A DNA stretch of 64,000 nt from Diogma glabrata. Taxonomy: Eukaryota > Arthropoda > Insecta > Diptera > Cylindrotomidae. Numbering within the stretch: position 1 is the first letter of the stretch; every line of letters starts with the position of its first letter. Made by a program: the position numbers and the translations under genes. Under the pieces are notes generated by a model. The model searched no databases. It was given only the letters and a program-made list of their open reading frames with translations, and was not told the origin of the DNA. The stretch is taken from assembly GCA_963693315.1 (NCBI GenBank), contig OY856188.1:247021666-247085665 (forward strand), given 5' to 3'. This document shows positions 22,641 through 33,825 of the stretch, one piece after another.

Positions 22641-23340
22641 GCTATTATGAGCCATACAAAGGCTCGTCTTGTGACTCGCGACCGAGGTGATCGGTATACG
22701 AATATTTTTGATTATCTCAGCCCTCGTGGTTTTGGAAGCTTGCATTGCCTAAGATTTGCTGACCTCTGATTCCGGCTGCACCATGGAGACTTTTTAGAGA
22801 CTTATTTAAATTTCTAAGAGACCCAGCCGGAAGATTTTCACAAGCCTCCGGAGTAGAGGTGGAGTTCTTGCCAGATTTTGGAAAGTTTACTATGGACGTA
22901 TTACCGTCAACAGAATGTTCCTCTTTTTCTTTGTTATGTTTTTTAGACGTGCTGTTATGTGTAATTGTGTGTGTTTGTGTTTTTTTTTTTTTGATTATTC
23001 TTCGATTTTCTCATAATGCATAAATTTATAGGTCGGAAAGACAGTCGAGTCAAGCAGGGCCGCCTTACTTGACCAAGTCACAATACTGCAGGGGGGACCA
23101 AGCTCTGAGTTGGTCGTCGTTAGCGACTGATGAAGATCACCATCCGCCAATCGGTCACCTCAGCAAGGCAAGTGAGAGTGTATGGTTCAGGGTCCTCATT
23201 TGATATTTGGGATCTGCCGTGTACGCGATCGTATTGTTATTTACACAATAATATCGGAACAAAGGCTACGCTATGCACCACCTGTGACCTGCGTGGTAGC
23301 TTACTCTCAGAGCCTCGGGTAAAAGGCCATTTTGATTACA
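22641..23340. other. Unassigned DNA, perhaps gag side of the I-type LINE
   Basis: The base composition is less AT-rich than the neighbourhood. A 100-residue frame at 23130-23432 (plus) has no recognised domain. By position it could be the upstream part of the minus-strand LINE interrupted by the derivative at 21957-22640, but no zinc-knuckle motif could be read. Confidence 0.3.
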
Positions 23341-23520
23341 TGCATATACCGAGCTTACTTCCAGCATATTTGGTCAATTTTTCTTTGGAAAAAAATTCGA
23401 GAAAAATTTGCAAGGAAAAGTATACTTTTTGAAATCTAGAAAAGTGAGTTGTCACAAATCTTGGAAAATGACATATAAACTAAAAGAGGAGATCAAAAAA
23501 TGGACCGTAATGAATGTGTT
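23341..23520 (+). repeat. Diverged copy of the ~330-bp repeat
   Basis: AGTGAGTTGTCACAAATCTTGG and AAGAGGAGATCAAAA match the unit that is tandem at 44210-45610. Only part of one unit is present. Confidence 0.55.
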
Positions 23521-24101
23521 CTAGGTTTTAATAAAAATCCAGTTAATTCTGTTAAAAATCTATTAAATCTATTTAATTTATTTACAAAAATTTACAAATT
23601 TTAATATAATTAAAGAAAATTAAAATAAAGCTTACGCCTAAATTATTTAATAATAACTCTTATATAATTTAATTTAAGAGATTTAAATCTATACAACAAA
23701 TTGTACAGTTTTTTTTGTTCAAAGTTTGAAATAAATATCAATTGCCTAAATGTTTATAGAAAAACTCTAAGCAATATTTCCGTTAGTGGATTTATTCTGT
23801 TTCTACTCGTACAATACTGGCACGCAATATTATTTTTGTTTCGAAATTGAATGTTGATTGAAGGTTTTCACGTGAGTAGTAAATTCCTTTTTTGTTTGTA
23901 ATTATATTCTAAAAATAAAATTTCTAATTAATTTAATTAATTAATTATAAGTAGAAATTGATTGATTGGGATTCTCTTTGGATTGATTTAGATATGTTTT
24001 TATCTGATTTAAGGTATTTAAATGAGACAATAAATATGCAATAAAAATATGAAATTCAGGTTAAGGAGGTTATTAGTTTTGATAAACCAGACCAGACTTA
24101 C
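23521..24101. other. AT-rich DNA, probably intron of the PDZ-RING gene
   Basis: It lies downstream of the last recognised exon's donor site (24101). No further exon with an acceptable acceptor and protein similarity was found here, so the gene's 3' exon is either further on or not recognised. Confidence 0.4.
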
Positions 24102-24439
24102 CATCCATGAATAATTTTCCATATCATAAATTTCATTTCTCATTATAAGTTCCCGTTTTAAAATTATATTTTTTTCTTGACAGTTTGAGATATTTATTTC
24201 TAACATATAGTTTTTTGATTTGTGTTCACTTCCTTGGAGTATTGCTGAAACAAATAAATCACCAGTTGTTGTCCATGTAGAGTTTAATTTGATCCAAAAT
24301 TGTAAATTATCCAACATTAAGATTAAACAAGCGTTTTCAATAGGTGCTTTTGGTGGGAGTGATATTTCTGCTGATGATGTACCAAACGTTAAAATCGGTG
24401 TTTTATGGTGATCTAATATATGTCGATTTAATGACGATG
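24102..24439 (-). CDS. PDZ-RING protein gene, exon 4
   Basis: The exon begins after an acceptor TTTTTCATAG and ends at a GTAAGT donor. It completes the codon left open by exon 3 (G + CA). It encodes ASSLNRHILDHHKTPILTFG and a conserved, hydrophobic C-terminal region (AEISLPPKAPIENACLILML, FWIKL, GDLFVSAILQG). Together with CPCGDDC at the end of exon 3 it provides a Cys/His cluster (C-x-C-x3-C...H-x4-H) reminiscent of the zinc finger after the RING in SIAH proteins. The reading continues into an unidentified next exon; the frame that runs on to about 24018 past the donor is intronic. Confidence 0.75.
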
Positions 24440-24498
24440 CTATGAAAAACAAAACAAAAATTAAAATTTGAATAAATAAAAACAATAATCCTAATCAC

Positions 24499-25396
24499 CA
24501 TTTAATATATCTTCACAATCATCACCGCAGGGACACCTATATATAGTTCTAACAAACTGTGAAACTGTTGGAACAGGTATTTGAATCTCACAATTCCCTT
24601 CATTCAATTTTTCGGATGAAGCGTTACATGATTTTGGTCTTCGTGTTCCAATGAAACAAGGATTTTTTAAGTTTGACATTGATATTTCAGTGTTACTCAA
24701 CCGTGTTTCGGGACTCGCTACATGCGATGAAGATCTATTTTCTTCTCTTCCACTCGTCTCATTTCTAAAAATTTCACAAGCAGAATTAGATAAAGACTTA
24801 GCTTTAATCATACCGCTGTATTCTTCTTTCTTCGTACAATTTAAGTTATCAACAGATGTGGCCTTTCCCATAATTTTGGCTAAAAAAGAATGTGCGTGTG
24901 ATTTTGTTGGTTTTCCCGTCAAACTGATTCCGTTATCGTGTATTCCATTATTTTTTTGCTGTTTACAACTAGGAATACCAAATAGTTTCTCTTTCAGTTT
25001 TCCTTCTGTTTCGTTTAGTTTAAATGCTTCTGTTATTGAAGTAAAAACTTGTTCTGCGATTAACGAACGTCCGGGACTGTATTTTTCTCTGCAAACGGGA
25101 CACTTTTCAGATCTCATACTACATCTTGAACAAACTAAATGCCCATTTTGACATTGAATTGTTGGTGGTGCAATTGTATCCATACAAACAGGGCATTCTA
25201 GGGCAACCAATATTGTTTTTACACTTGCTGACAGACGTTCTAAATTTAATGGCATTGGTCCACAGCATAATGATTCTGGATTACAATCCTGGTCCATTCC
25301 AGTTGTCCATAGTAAAAGTGTTACGTGATCGAATCTTGACCGTACCAATGATGCTACTTCATGTATTCGCATACCAATGACATCTTCTCCGTTGAC
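24499..25396 (-). CDS. PDZ-RING protein gene, exon 3 (end of PDZ, RING)
   Basis: The exon starts after TTTTAG with VNGEDVIG, completing a PDZ domain (MRIHEVASLVRSRFDHVTLLLW). A C3HC4-like RING of SIAH type follows (ECPVCMDTIAPPTIQC, NGHLVCSRC, CPVC; protein residues 163-197), so the product is probably an E3 ubiquitin ligase. A ~150-residue low-complexity, serine-rich region follows. The exon ends with CPCGDDCEDILNG at a GTGATT donor; ignoring that donor gives an immediate TAG. The 59-bp intron to exon 4 keeps phase. The internal ATG at 25372 is not the gene's start. Family resemblance is to arthropod PDZ plus RING proteins; no gene symbol is assigned. Confidence 0.85.
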
Positions 25397-25625
25397 CTAA
25401 AATTACAAGAAAATTTTTGAATTAATAGTTATGGGTGGTGTATCAGTTTTTTTAATTTTTATTAATTTTGAAGGTAAAATATAGACTTTCATGGAAACGA
25501 CATTTAATCAGTAACAAGATGTTTTCAAGCTGTTCATAGAAAATAACCTTAAAAACATATATAAAAGAGTACCAAATGTTTCTAGATTAAAATAATTACC
25601 ATTATATTATTGTTAAAAAAATTCA

Positions 25626-25832
25626 ATTTTTTGTCAAAACAAAATTGAAAAAATAAAAAAATATGCTGCCTGGAATTTCTAGATATCCATTTAATCGAAA
25701 TTAGTCAAAATACCAGGTTTGCTACCTTAAACAGGCCAGAAATCGGAAACCAATAATTTTACATACGAAATGAAAAGTGGTGCTATGCCTAAACCCGCTA
25801 ACCAATTAAGCTCAAACTTGAGTACGGGGAAG
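25626..25832 (+). repeat. Interspersed repeat, copy 1
   Basis: About 200 bp from TTTTTTGTCAAAAC to AGTACGGGGA recur at 34908-35109 with small changes (shared CCATTTAATCGAAATTAGTC and TACCAGGTTTGCTACC). Both lie in the long intron of the PDZ-RING gene. Nature unknown. The DNA between 25397 and 26279 holds no other feature except the duplication at 26148-26265. Confidence 0.7.
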
Positions 25833-26147
25833 GATTTGGACCCCCCTTTCAGTTTTTATGCCACTCGCCGAGATTTGTGACAACTTTGCGACAAACAATA
25901 AAATTGTTAAAATAAATTGTGTGACATAAATTGTTAAATAAAAGTTTTTTTCGGCGAACGGCTGTAAAGTTTAACTTTACTGCCACTAGGGAATTAGCTA
26001 AAGTCTTACTTTTTAGCCTGCGACACCAAAAGTAACGCCATTTTTATTTTATATTACGGAGGCTGTAAAGTAGCATTCGTTATTTGTTAGTTTGTTATTT
26101 TTTCAAACATATTATATAACCATAACAAAAAAAAATAAGTTGATTCT

Positions 26148-26265
26148 CATTGGATTATGATATTTTGAATTATTGTATGTTACTATGACAACAAAACATA
26201 ATAAACAGTTTCATTGGATAATAAAATTTGGAATTATTTTATAACTATGACAACAAAATAACAAT
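26148..26265 (+). repeat. Two ~64-bp tandem units, third split by a LINE derivative
   Basis: CATTGGATTATGATATTTTG...CTATGACAACAAAA and CATTGGATAATAAAATTTGG...CTATGACAACAAAA follow each other. TTGGATAGTGAAATTTTG just after 26953 looks like the start of a third unit cut by the insertion at 26280-26953. Confidence 0.6.
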
Positions 26266-26279
26266 TATTTCGATTCTTT

Positions 26280-26953
26280 CGCATGGAGGGATCAGTTTTT
26301 ATTGTTTTTTTATTTCTTTTTATTTTTGATCTACGGGTGTGACAACCCCGCGTACTCCAGTCCCTGCTATTGACATACGAGTTAACGTGAGATATCACAT
26401 ACCATTGGCAATAGCAGTGAGATGTCACTAGCCAATGTGACATCTTAGGGGTGGTGGCAGCTGAACTGTATTCAGTCAACGGTAGCACCCTCAATCTTAG
26501 CTGTGAAATAATCCTTGATGATGAGACTCTATTGCTTCCATGAAGAAACGAGCCTTCATATAACTATGTGTGGGATTTAATCTTTAAGAAAGACGGTGTG
26601 TCACAGGATCAAGGAATATGCAACCGGCTGGATTTTCGGCAACTACATTTTTGTTTTGTTTCAGCAAATTTTTGTAAAAATTTGCTATTTAATTTTTAAT
26701 TTACTTCTATTTTCTCTATTCTATCATAACATATTGGCTTATATCATATTTTATCAGTGATAAGATTTTTTGTTTAGTTATCCATTCTTTAACAAAAAAT
26801 ATAAAAAAAAAAAAAAGAAAGATTTACGTCCATCAACACCTTTGAACGTATGTTGTTGTGGGACCTTGGTCTTAAAAGGTTTTTATGTGTTATTGTGACA
26901 CATATTGTAACTCCTACTACACAACACATTTTATTAAAAAAAAAAAAAAAAAA
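26280..26953 (+). mobile_element. Short internally deleted LINE derivative, full length
   Basis: This is the most complete plus-strand copy. It begins CGCATGGAGGGATCAG, carries the leader sequence of the large LINE and its 3' end (CTACTACACAACACATTTTA), and ends in an A run (26936-26953). It has no coding capacity. Because the surrounding ~64-bp repeat shows the empty site, its boundaries are well defined; at most 2-3 bases are duplicated, which is short for a LINE-type insertion. Confidence 0.85.
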
Positions 26954-27125
26954 TTGGATAGTGAAATTTTGAAAAGGCTGCTTTGATAAAACAATTTTAT
27001 TCATACAAATTTAAATGTTTTTTTTTCTTTTTTGGAAGTAATTATGACGGTACAAATTCATATTTATAAAAATTTTGATGTATTAATTTCATATTTATAC
27101 AAAATTTAAACGTTTGCCGAAAAAA

Positions 27126-27236
27126 TAGTGTATTTAATTAGGAGCTAAAGTGAATTTTTGTGTATCGTCTATAATTGTCAAACTATAGACTCAACACAAA
27201 AAGTATCACTTTAGCTCTTAATTAAATAATGTACTA
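27126..27236. repeat. 111-bp hairpin-forming inverted repeat
   Basis: About 50 bp (TAGTGTATTTAATTAGGAGC...CGTCTATA, 27126-27173) recur inverted at 27184-27236, with a 10-base loop. It could be a minute inverted-repeat transposon or, less likely, a small-RNA precursor. The surrounding 26954-27659 holds no recognised gene. Confidence 0.65.
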
Positions 27237-28057
27237 TTTTCATATGGAAAACCAAAAATTTATTTTATGTATAATAAGAGTTATTTGTGAGTGTTTATAT
27301 AAGAAGTTATTAAGTTATTAAGTTTTCACTCAGCTATAATTTCTATTGAATTGGTCACCCCGAAAAAACCGCTATATAGTCGGCGGAGAACTTTATGTGT
27401 TTTTATTTTGTGCAAAGTTTCAACAAAAGTGTTTCGTGCTAACTTACACCACATTAGTTTCAACTAACAATTGCTTGTTATAAACGATATACAAAAAAAA
27501 CAACAGCAACATCAAAGGTTATTATTACAAAACCAAAAAAAAAATCAATCACAAATCAATCGTAAGGACGTGAACTTTAATTACAACAACCTTACAAACA
27601 ACAGCTGATTCATCATTTTCAGTAATTCCAAATTCAACTATCAAACATCAAATTCAACTGGTTCAAATATTTAAACGAAATGCTGCTGCTGTCATTACTC
27701 GAACCTAGACAGCTCTTAATATTGTATCAAAGTGGTGCAACAGATTAGGACTGTTGATCAACCCCCGAAAAAACAAGCATTGTCGTTTTCACAAACAGGA
27801 GAAACTCTAATTTCATTTTTCCTGTTCTAAACGGCGATCCAATACAAACATCAAAAAAGGTTAGATATTTGGGTATGAGCCTGGATAGCAAACTAACCTG
27901 GAACTCACACCTGAAATATATCTCCGACCTGTTTGGGAAAACATGGGGTCTTAGCCCAAAAATGATACTTTGGTTGCACTAAAGCATTATAAAGCCATTT
28001 CTAACATATGCCGCTTTAGTTTGGTGGCCTAAAACGCGCCATACAATTGCTAAAAAT

Positions 28058-28393
28058 ATGTTTACAAAAATACAAAGGTTTGTGTGTCTTAGTGCCACAG
28101 GTGCTTTCAAAACCACACCAACTTCAGCAATGGAGATTTTTCTGAAGCTTTCTCCATTGCACCTACATGTTAGCTCTGTAGCGGTGTTGAGCGTTCATAG
28201 ACCGCAGCTCACAGAAGTGTTTAATCCGGGTAATCTAACCGGACACCTTACAATCCTTTCTGAATTACAAGCTGAACTGCATACATACCATATTTCGGAT
28301 TGTATGCCAAAAACAATAGATTTAGACAGGCACTTTGATGTCAAGATATTGGGCAGAGATCGTATTAAAAACTACATACTGTGTGCCACATAA
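28058..28393 (+). pseudogene. LINE region between reverse transcriptase and RNase H
   Basis: KIQRFVCLSATGAFKTTPTSAMEIFLKLSPLHLHV matches the conserved segment between thumb and RNase H of I/R1-type LINEs. The start methionine is internal. The RNase H begins just after in another frame (WYTDGSRTNMGTGAGVFG, about 28400-28460). Confidence 0.75.
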
Positions 28394-28609
28394 CGCCAGC
28401 ATCTGGTACACAGATGGTTCTCGAACCAATATGGGCACGGGAGCAGGAGTGTTTGGTCCTAGAACAACACAAACGGTTTCCTTAGGCACCACAACAACCA
28501 TATTTTAAGCCAAAATTTTTGCCATTAGCAGTTGCGCTCTGCTATGTGCTGAAAGAAAATTTCAAAATATTGAAATATATATATTATCTCTGACAGCCAA
28601 GCAGCACTC

Positions 28610-29038
28610 TTGGTTCTAAAACTGGTATGGGAATGCTACCAAAATCTACTAAAAATCTCCTGCAATAATGTAGTAACATCTGTGTGGGCACCTAGCCACA
28701 CAGGAATACAAGGAAATGCTATCGCTGATGCTTTAGCAAAGCAAGGTACCAATAAAAAGTATTGTGAACCGGAACCATACTTCGGAATGGCCAAGAGTTC
28801 GCTCAAAAGCACAATCCAAACATGGGAACAGGAACAAAATGCTAAATTATGGAGAAGCAGAGAGGGACTAGTACACTCCAAGAAGTTTCTAGGTAACCTC
28901 CCTGTTTCACCCTTAAAAATAGTCGACTTAAACAGAGAGTCTCTAAGAATTTTAAAGTGGTGCGTTACTGGACATAGTCCTTTAAACCACCATCTTAACA
29001 AAATGGGCCTTGTTGTTTCCGACAGGTGCAGATTCTGA
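28610..29038 (+). pseudogene. LINE RNase H C-terminal half and following domain
   Basis: SVWAPSHTGIQGNAIADALAKQG holds the His and last Asp of RNase H. LRILKWCVTGHSPLNHHLNKMGL follows, the conserved region after RNase H. The domain continues in a second frame (29057-29275, KHVIYSCPVL) until the inserted DNA transposon. Confidence 0.8.
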
Positions 29039-29264
29039 TACTCGGCCTCGAAAACGATGAAACACGTCATCTATAGCTGTCCTGTACTCTCCTGGCACAG
29101 ATACAACCAATTTGGTCATAGAAGACTAACACTTCCATTACCACAAAACGTCACTCCAATTGAGCTAATTAATTTTATTAAAAGTCTCAACTTGGATGAC
29201 AGGGTACAACCAGTAACGGCACTGACTAATAACACAATCAAGGCAAGGACAATAGACCTTCAGG

Positions 29265-30738
29265 TACAGATGTAAATTTACTGGTAAAATATATTTGTGG
29301 TAATTTTACCGTAAAATTACCGGTAAGATTGGTAAAATTGGTAATATTGGTAAAATACAAAACTATTTCAAAACATTTAAATATAGTTGCAATTTCATTA
29401 AATTCAAAATTGATGACTATTGTTCCCAAAATTGATGACTCATTTCTAATTTATAAAAACATATTATGCAAATCAAATATATTATTATCGAGTGTAAATA
29501 TCCTCACTCGCAGAGTATTGTAGACAGGAAGATACATATGCAACAATGGCAAATTCTTTTATGCCCCATCCATACATAAACGAAGTTCAGCTGTTGTTTT
29601 TCAGCTGTTGTTCTGTAGGACATCTAGAAAACAGGCTGCCGCTATTTTCACAGCTGCAAAAACGCAATAAATCCTGAACACACTGACTACAACGATAACT
29701 CCTTTTTTTACTGTTATGTAAAACTCTGCGTTTTTTTTAAAACACTGCCGTATTAGAAAATGTTTTAGGCGACATCGAATAGAAGTAGAATGCATTTAAT
29801 GGCTCAACTGCAAAGAGCAAATTGACAGATAACCAAGTATTTTCAATTAAACTTGCTTTATTTAGACTGTACGCAATGGATCCCAAAATGAACCCGGTTC
29901 AACGCTTTTCCTACAATAGAGAATTGTCAATGGCGTTATACATGTCACTTTTTGCGTACAACACTTGGCACGACCGACACTGGGATAAATGTATTAACTA
30001 CGTGTGCAACACATCAATACATCAAAAATCTAATTCGTGCATTGTTTCTTTCTCGTCCATGGGAAAATATAAATGGCAAATTGCTGAAGATATTTGCCTT
30101 CGAAAACGAAAGGAATATTTAAATATGAACGTGCGTTTCGTGACACAAATTGACAACGAAGCATTGATAATGGTTCGTCACGTTGCGGTTCTGTTACTGC
30201 TGATTGTTCAATGTAAAATTGAAACGTGAACAAAATTACTAGAGAAGTGAGCTTTGAAGGTGGAGGGAGATTAACACGGATAATCAGCAAACGGTCAATA
30301 ACAGCGTTAGAGAAACCTTCTTTACGGCAGCAATTTGATCCCAAAATGACATAGATTTAGCGTTTCCCTCATCCAGAATAGCTGCGTTATTGCTACCATG
30401 TGAAAAAACTACCCATTCCAACCCACCGATCGACACCAGTAGACAAAATAAATGTTTGCTTAAAGTATTCTACTTTGTGGCAACACGTAGGGACGTTAAA
30501 ATGTCCTACATTTATGGGTTTTCAGCTGCAAATCGATAGATCAGCTGAGATATTCTCACAGCAATGTGCACGCAATTTTCAGTTATACGGGGTGTCAACA
30601 AAAAGCACAAACTTTAATTTTTATCAAATAAAGATTATTCAAATTTTATTGCAATTTTACCAAGCCTACGTAATATTACGTAATATTACCAATTTTACCG
30701 GTAATTTTACCATGGGTAATATTACTTTTACATCTGTA
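29265..30738. mobile_element. hAT-like DNA transposon, 1,474 bp, non-autonomous
   Basis: Perfect 12-bp terminal inverted repeats (TACAGATGTAAA / TTTACATCTGTA) are flanked by an 8-bp target duplication, CCTTCAGG, at 29257-29264 and 30739-30746. Removing the element restores LINE sequence (ACCTTCAGGTCACAG). Both ends carry subterminal GGTAAAATT/GGTAATATT repeats (29281-29350, 30660-30730) in opposite orientation. An 8-bp duplication is the rule for hAT elements. A 135-residue frame at 29822-30229 has no recognised transposase motif. Confidence 0.8.
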
Positions 30739-31024
30739 CCTTCAGGTCACAGTGCTACTTGAACTGCAAGGCTCAAGGCCATCCAATAAAAAAAAACAAC
30801 AAAAAATTTAGTTGCTGATCATCAATGATAACAATTATTGGCCATTAAGCAATCAGCCTGGAAAACCGATACAACTACGGTTACTAAAGATATATATTAT
30901 ACTATTTATTAATTAATCAAACTCAACGGAATCAATCAATTGGAGAAAAGCAAACTTGTTCAAAAACATATGGAATAACATAACATATTATAAAAACTTT
31001 AATTATTTATTTGAATTTAATTTT

Positions 31025-31240
31025 TTGCGATATATAGCCGAGTATGTTAAAGCACTAGTCTATACATCGTCGTTAGGGTCGACGGGTTCGAATCCAGTCA
31101 AATCCAATATGGATTTATTGGATAAGAATAACAGAGCCGATTTAGATGTTAAGTATTGGTGGTGGTAGTTCATGAGTTAGTATGTAAGGGTGATATGGGC
31201 TTCACCCAGCCTCAACCGTTAGTTGAGTAAAAGGGATTAA
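31025..31240 (+). mobile_element. tRNA-derived SINE candidate
   Basis: A box-A-like TAGCCGAGTATGTTAAAG (31035) and a perfect B box GGGTTCGAATCC (31084-31095) are spaced as in tRNA genes, but the sequence does not fold into a full tRNA. A ~140-bp tRNA-unrelated body follows, ending near GAGTAAAAGGGATTAATTTTA. That is the layout of an RNA polymerase III-transcribed SINE. Only one copy is in the window. Confidence 0.55.
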
Positions 31241-31524
31241 TTTTATTTTTAAATTTTTTATTGATTTAAATTTAATAACATAAATGTTTTTTATCTAAAT
31301 TTAATTATTTTTTTTGGAAAAAAAAAATTGCATTTTCATTTTTTGTTTTTGGAATTAATGAAACACTTTTTTGCTGGTTTTGATTAAATCAAATTAGTTA
31401 TCATTAAATTAGTAAAAGAGTATACAATCAGATAATCTTGAAATTTTTTTTTGCTCTCTTTCAAGTAACAATTTTATTTATTTAATATTATTTATCCTCG
31501 TACACACCTTTTCTTTACTTTAAA

Positions 31525-32413
31525 ATGAGTGATACAGAGAACGATAGCAGTTTCGAAACAAAACAGCCTGGTCCTTCTGGCAATTCAAGGGTAGAATCGA
31601 CAAATATTAAACTTTCTCCATTTTGGGAAAAACCCACAGCTATGGTTCGTTCAAGCGGAAGTACAGTTCACGGTTTATAATATTCGTAATGACTCTACAA
31701 AATACTTCCTCGCAATGGCGGTATTGCCTCCACTGATATGCAAATCAGCATATGACATATTAATGAATACACCTAATACCGATGAATGTAATACGCTAAG
31801 AACTGCTCTTGTGAGTCGTCACGCTCCCTCAGAAGAGAAACGCTTCGAAAAATTAATCGAACGGGCCGAATTGGGTGTTCAAAAACCTTCAGAGGTATTA
31901 TGAGAAATGAAGAGGCTTGTGGGTGATTCAGTAAGTGATTATATCATTAAAAAATTATGGCTTAGAAAATTTCTGAAATACATGACTGTTCCTTTGATTG
32001 CGGAGGGAGAAAAATCTATATCAGATCTCACAGATTTAGCCGACAAGATTTATGAAGCAAATGATTCTCCCAGCGTGTTTGCAATTCACAAACCAACATC
32101 AAGCACATCAAATTCAGATACCAATTCCACACTTCAGTATGACGAATTGAAACAACAAATTTCAAAACTCGAATCCACGATACAAACTATAGCTATCCTG
32201 AATCGTGGTTCTCGTTCAAACTCACCACATCACCGACGAAATTTTCAACATTCACGAGATCGATCTCGCCGTCGGTCCAGAAAACGGTCATGGTGTTGGT
32301 GTCGATCATTCAATGTCGATCGTTCAAACTTTAAACACAAAGCTGAAAAGTGTATTGGGCCTTGCGATTTTCAAAACAAATCTCAATCTAAAAATGATTC
32401 CCCAAACAAGTAA
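31525..32413 (+). pseudogene. Gypsy-type gag, broken
   Basis: An ATG at 31525 (MSDTENDSSFETKQPGPSG) opens gag. After a shift near 31640 the capsid-like part continues (MAVLPPLICKSAYDIL; RHAPSEEKRFEKLIERAELG), is cut by a stop at 31901 and resumes (LTDLADKIYEA). The end carries an altered zinc-binding region (WCWCRSF...KHKAEKCIGPCDF) where this group normally has a Cys-His-Cys-Cys knuckle. Confidence 0.7.
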
Positions 32414-32421
32414 CACCCGCT

Positions 32422-32832
32422 ATGATAGTGACTAATAGTGGGCAGGTAAACAATCGTCGCTTTTTCATTCAAGACCCTGGAACCAACATGCCATTCTTAG
32501 TGGACACAGGAGCTGAAATTTCAGTACTTCCATGGAACAGTGTTCGACTAACTTCCAGAAATCCTGACTTAACCCTTTCTGCAGCAAATGATTCAACAAT
32601 TGACACTTATGGCACTAAGCTAATAAAACTTGATCTGGGATTACGTCGTGTATTTATCCACGAATTCATAATCGCAGAAGCCAGCAAACCGATCATAGGT
32701 GCTGATTTTTTAAGTAAATGTAATCTCTTAGTAGATGTGAAGAATAAACGATTAATAGATCCAGATACAAAACTTTCCGTTAACGGAGTAAGTTCTCGCA
32801 TATATATACCCACTCCACTACAACATATATAG
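32422..32832 (+). pseudogene. Gypsy-type aspartic protease
   Basis: FLVDTGAEISVLPW carries the catalytic DTG of retroviral-type proteases. RPIIGADFL-like sequence (KPIIGADFLSKCNLLVDVKNKRLID) is the conserved end of the domain. The enzyme would cleave the element polyprotein. The frame is open over 136 residues, but its neighbours are not. Confidence 0.8.
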
Positions 32833-32855
32833 TTGCAAATGGCTATAATACTATT

Positions 32856-33327
32856 GTGAAGTGGTTTCCCTGTTTAATAAAAACTCCAAATTATAACACA
32901 CCTGCCGTGATCAACGTGGTACACCACATACTCACTCGAGGTCTACTACCATATCCGAGACCCAGTAGACTAGATGCATTAAAAGATAAATCAGCTAGAC
33001 TAGAATTAGAACATATGAATAAAATTGGAATATGTCGTCCATCATCATCTTCAACCGCATCACCGTTTCACATGGTAAAAAAGAAGAACACTAACGATTG
33101 GCGTCCATCTGGCGACTATAGACAGCTAAATGCAGTCACTCTTCCAGATCGTTATCCAATTGCTCACATTCAAAATTTTACAATGAATCTACAAGAACGA
33201 AGGATTTTTTCAAAAAAAAATTTAGTCAGGGCATATCATGTGATAACTGGTATCAGCTTCCGAAGACATTCACAAAACGGCTTTAACAACTCCTTTTGGT
33301 TTATACGAATTTAATCTTCGGAATGCT
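32856..33327 (+). pseudogene. Gypsy-type reverse transcriptase, first part
   Basis: [43 protein letters not shown] and [12 protein letters not shown] are conserved finger motifs. The palm aspartate motif is changed ([11 protein letters not shown] instead of the usual F-S-x-x-D-L). The reading shifts near 33250 and is cut at 33327 by an inserted LINE fragment. Confidence 0.75.
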
Positions 33328-33825
33328 TTTATTTAGCGTATGGTTTTTTTTGTGACACATTAAAAAATTAAACTTAAAAAAATAGGTAGACTCTTCTATG
33401 AAATCTACCTAAAACAATACATGGATACACATTAAGTGAACTTACAATCGATTTGATCGCGTGTCTTTTAAGTAAATTAAAAAGTAAAATATTTGAACAT
33501 TGGGCAGTACATTTGAACATTAGATGTTTACATCGAGCGAGTCTATCCATGCTACTACATCGGGAGTTGCCAAATGGACGTCTGAGATGTTGCCATTGTA
33601 ACGTCGAATTGGACACACAGTTGCAATGTGTTTTATGGTTTGTTGTGGAGCGCCGCAGTCACACTCAGGGGACTCTGAAATGCCCCACTTGTAGAAAGAA
33701 TCAGCACAACATCCATGATTCGTTCTTATTCGGTTTAATGTAGTCCAGGTATGACGTGGCAAATCGAAACCAGGTTGGGTAGAAGTCGGGTTAGTAATAG
33801 AAAGGCCAGTTGTGTTGCAATGCTG
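33328..33825 (-). mobile_element. 5'-truncated LINE fragment with 10-bp target duplication
   Basis: TCGGAATGCT is present at both borders (33318-33327 and 33826-33835). Inside, on the minus strand, a frame (33762-33520) shows LNRIRTNHGCCADSFYKWG and CDCGAPQQTIKHI, the C-terminal region of insect Jockey-like LINEs. The 3' end faces 33328. Only the last ~500 bp of the parent element are present. Confidence 0.85.

Larger units (their letters stand above)
27660..30790 (+). mobile_element. I-type LINE, 5'-truncated, split by a DNA transposon
   Basis: The copy starts in the reverse transcriptase thumb (VSKWCNRLGLLINP, VRYLGMSLDSKLTWNSHL, readable across frames from 27700), passes through RNase H (28400-28740) and the C-terminal region, and resumes after the inserted element at 30747, ending in an A-rich tail near 30790. 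It lies in the long intron of the PDZ-RING gene, antisense to it. Frameshifts and stops show it is dead. Confidence 0.8.

Noticed and set aside
23130..23432. 100-residue frame in less AT-rich DNA
   Set aside because: Not recognised, and it runs into a diverged repeat; probably old transposon DNA.
24220..25380. Plus-strand frames opposite the PDZ-RING exons
   Set aside because: Shadows of the real minus-strand exons, without domain or splice support.
29822..30344. Overlapping plus and minus frames inside the hAT-like element
   Set aside because: No transposase motif could be read in either; kept only as a note in the element's entry.
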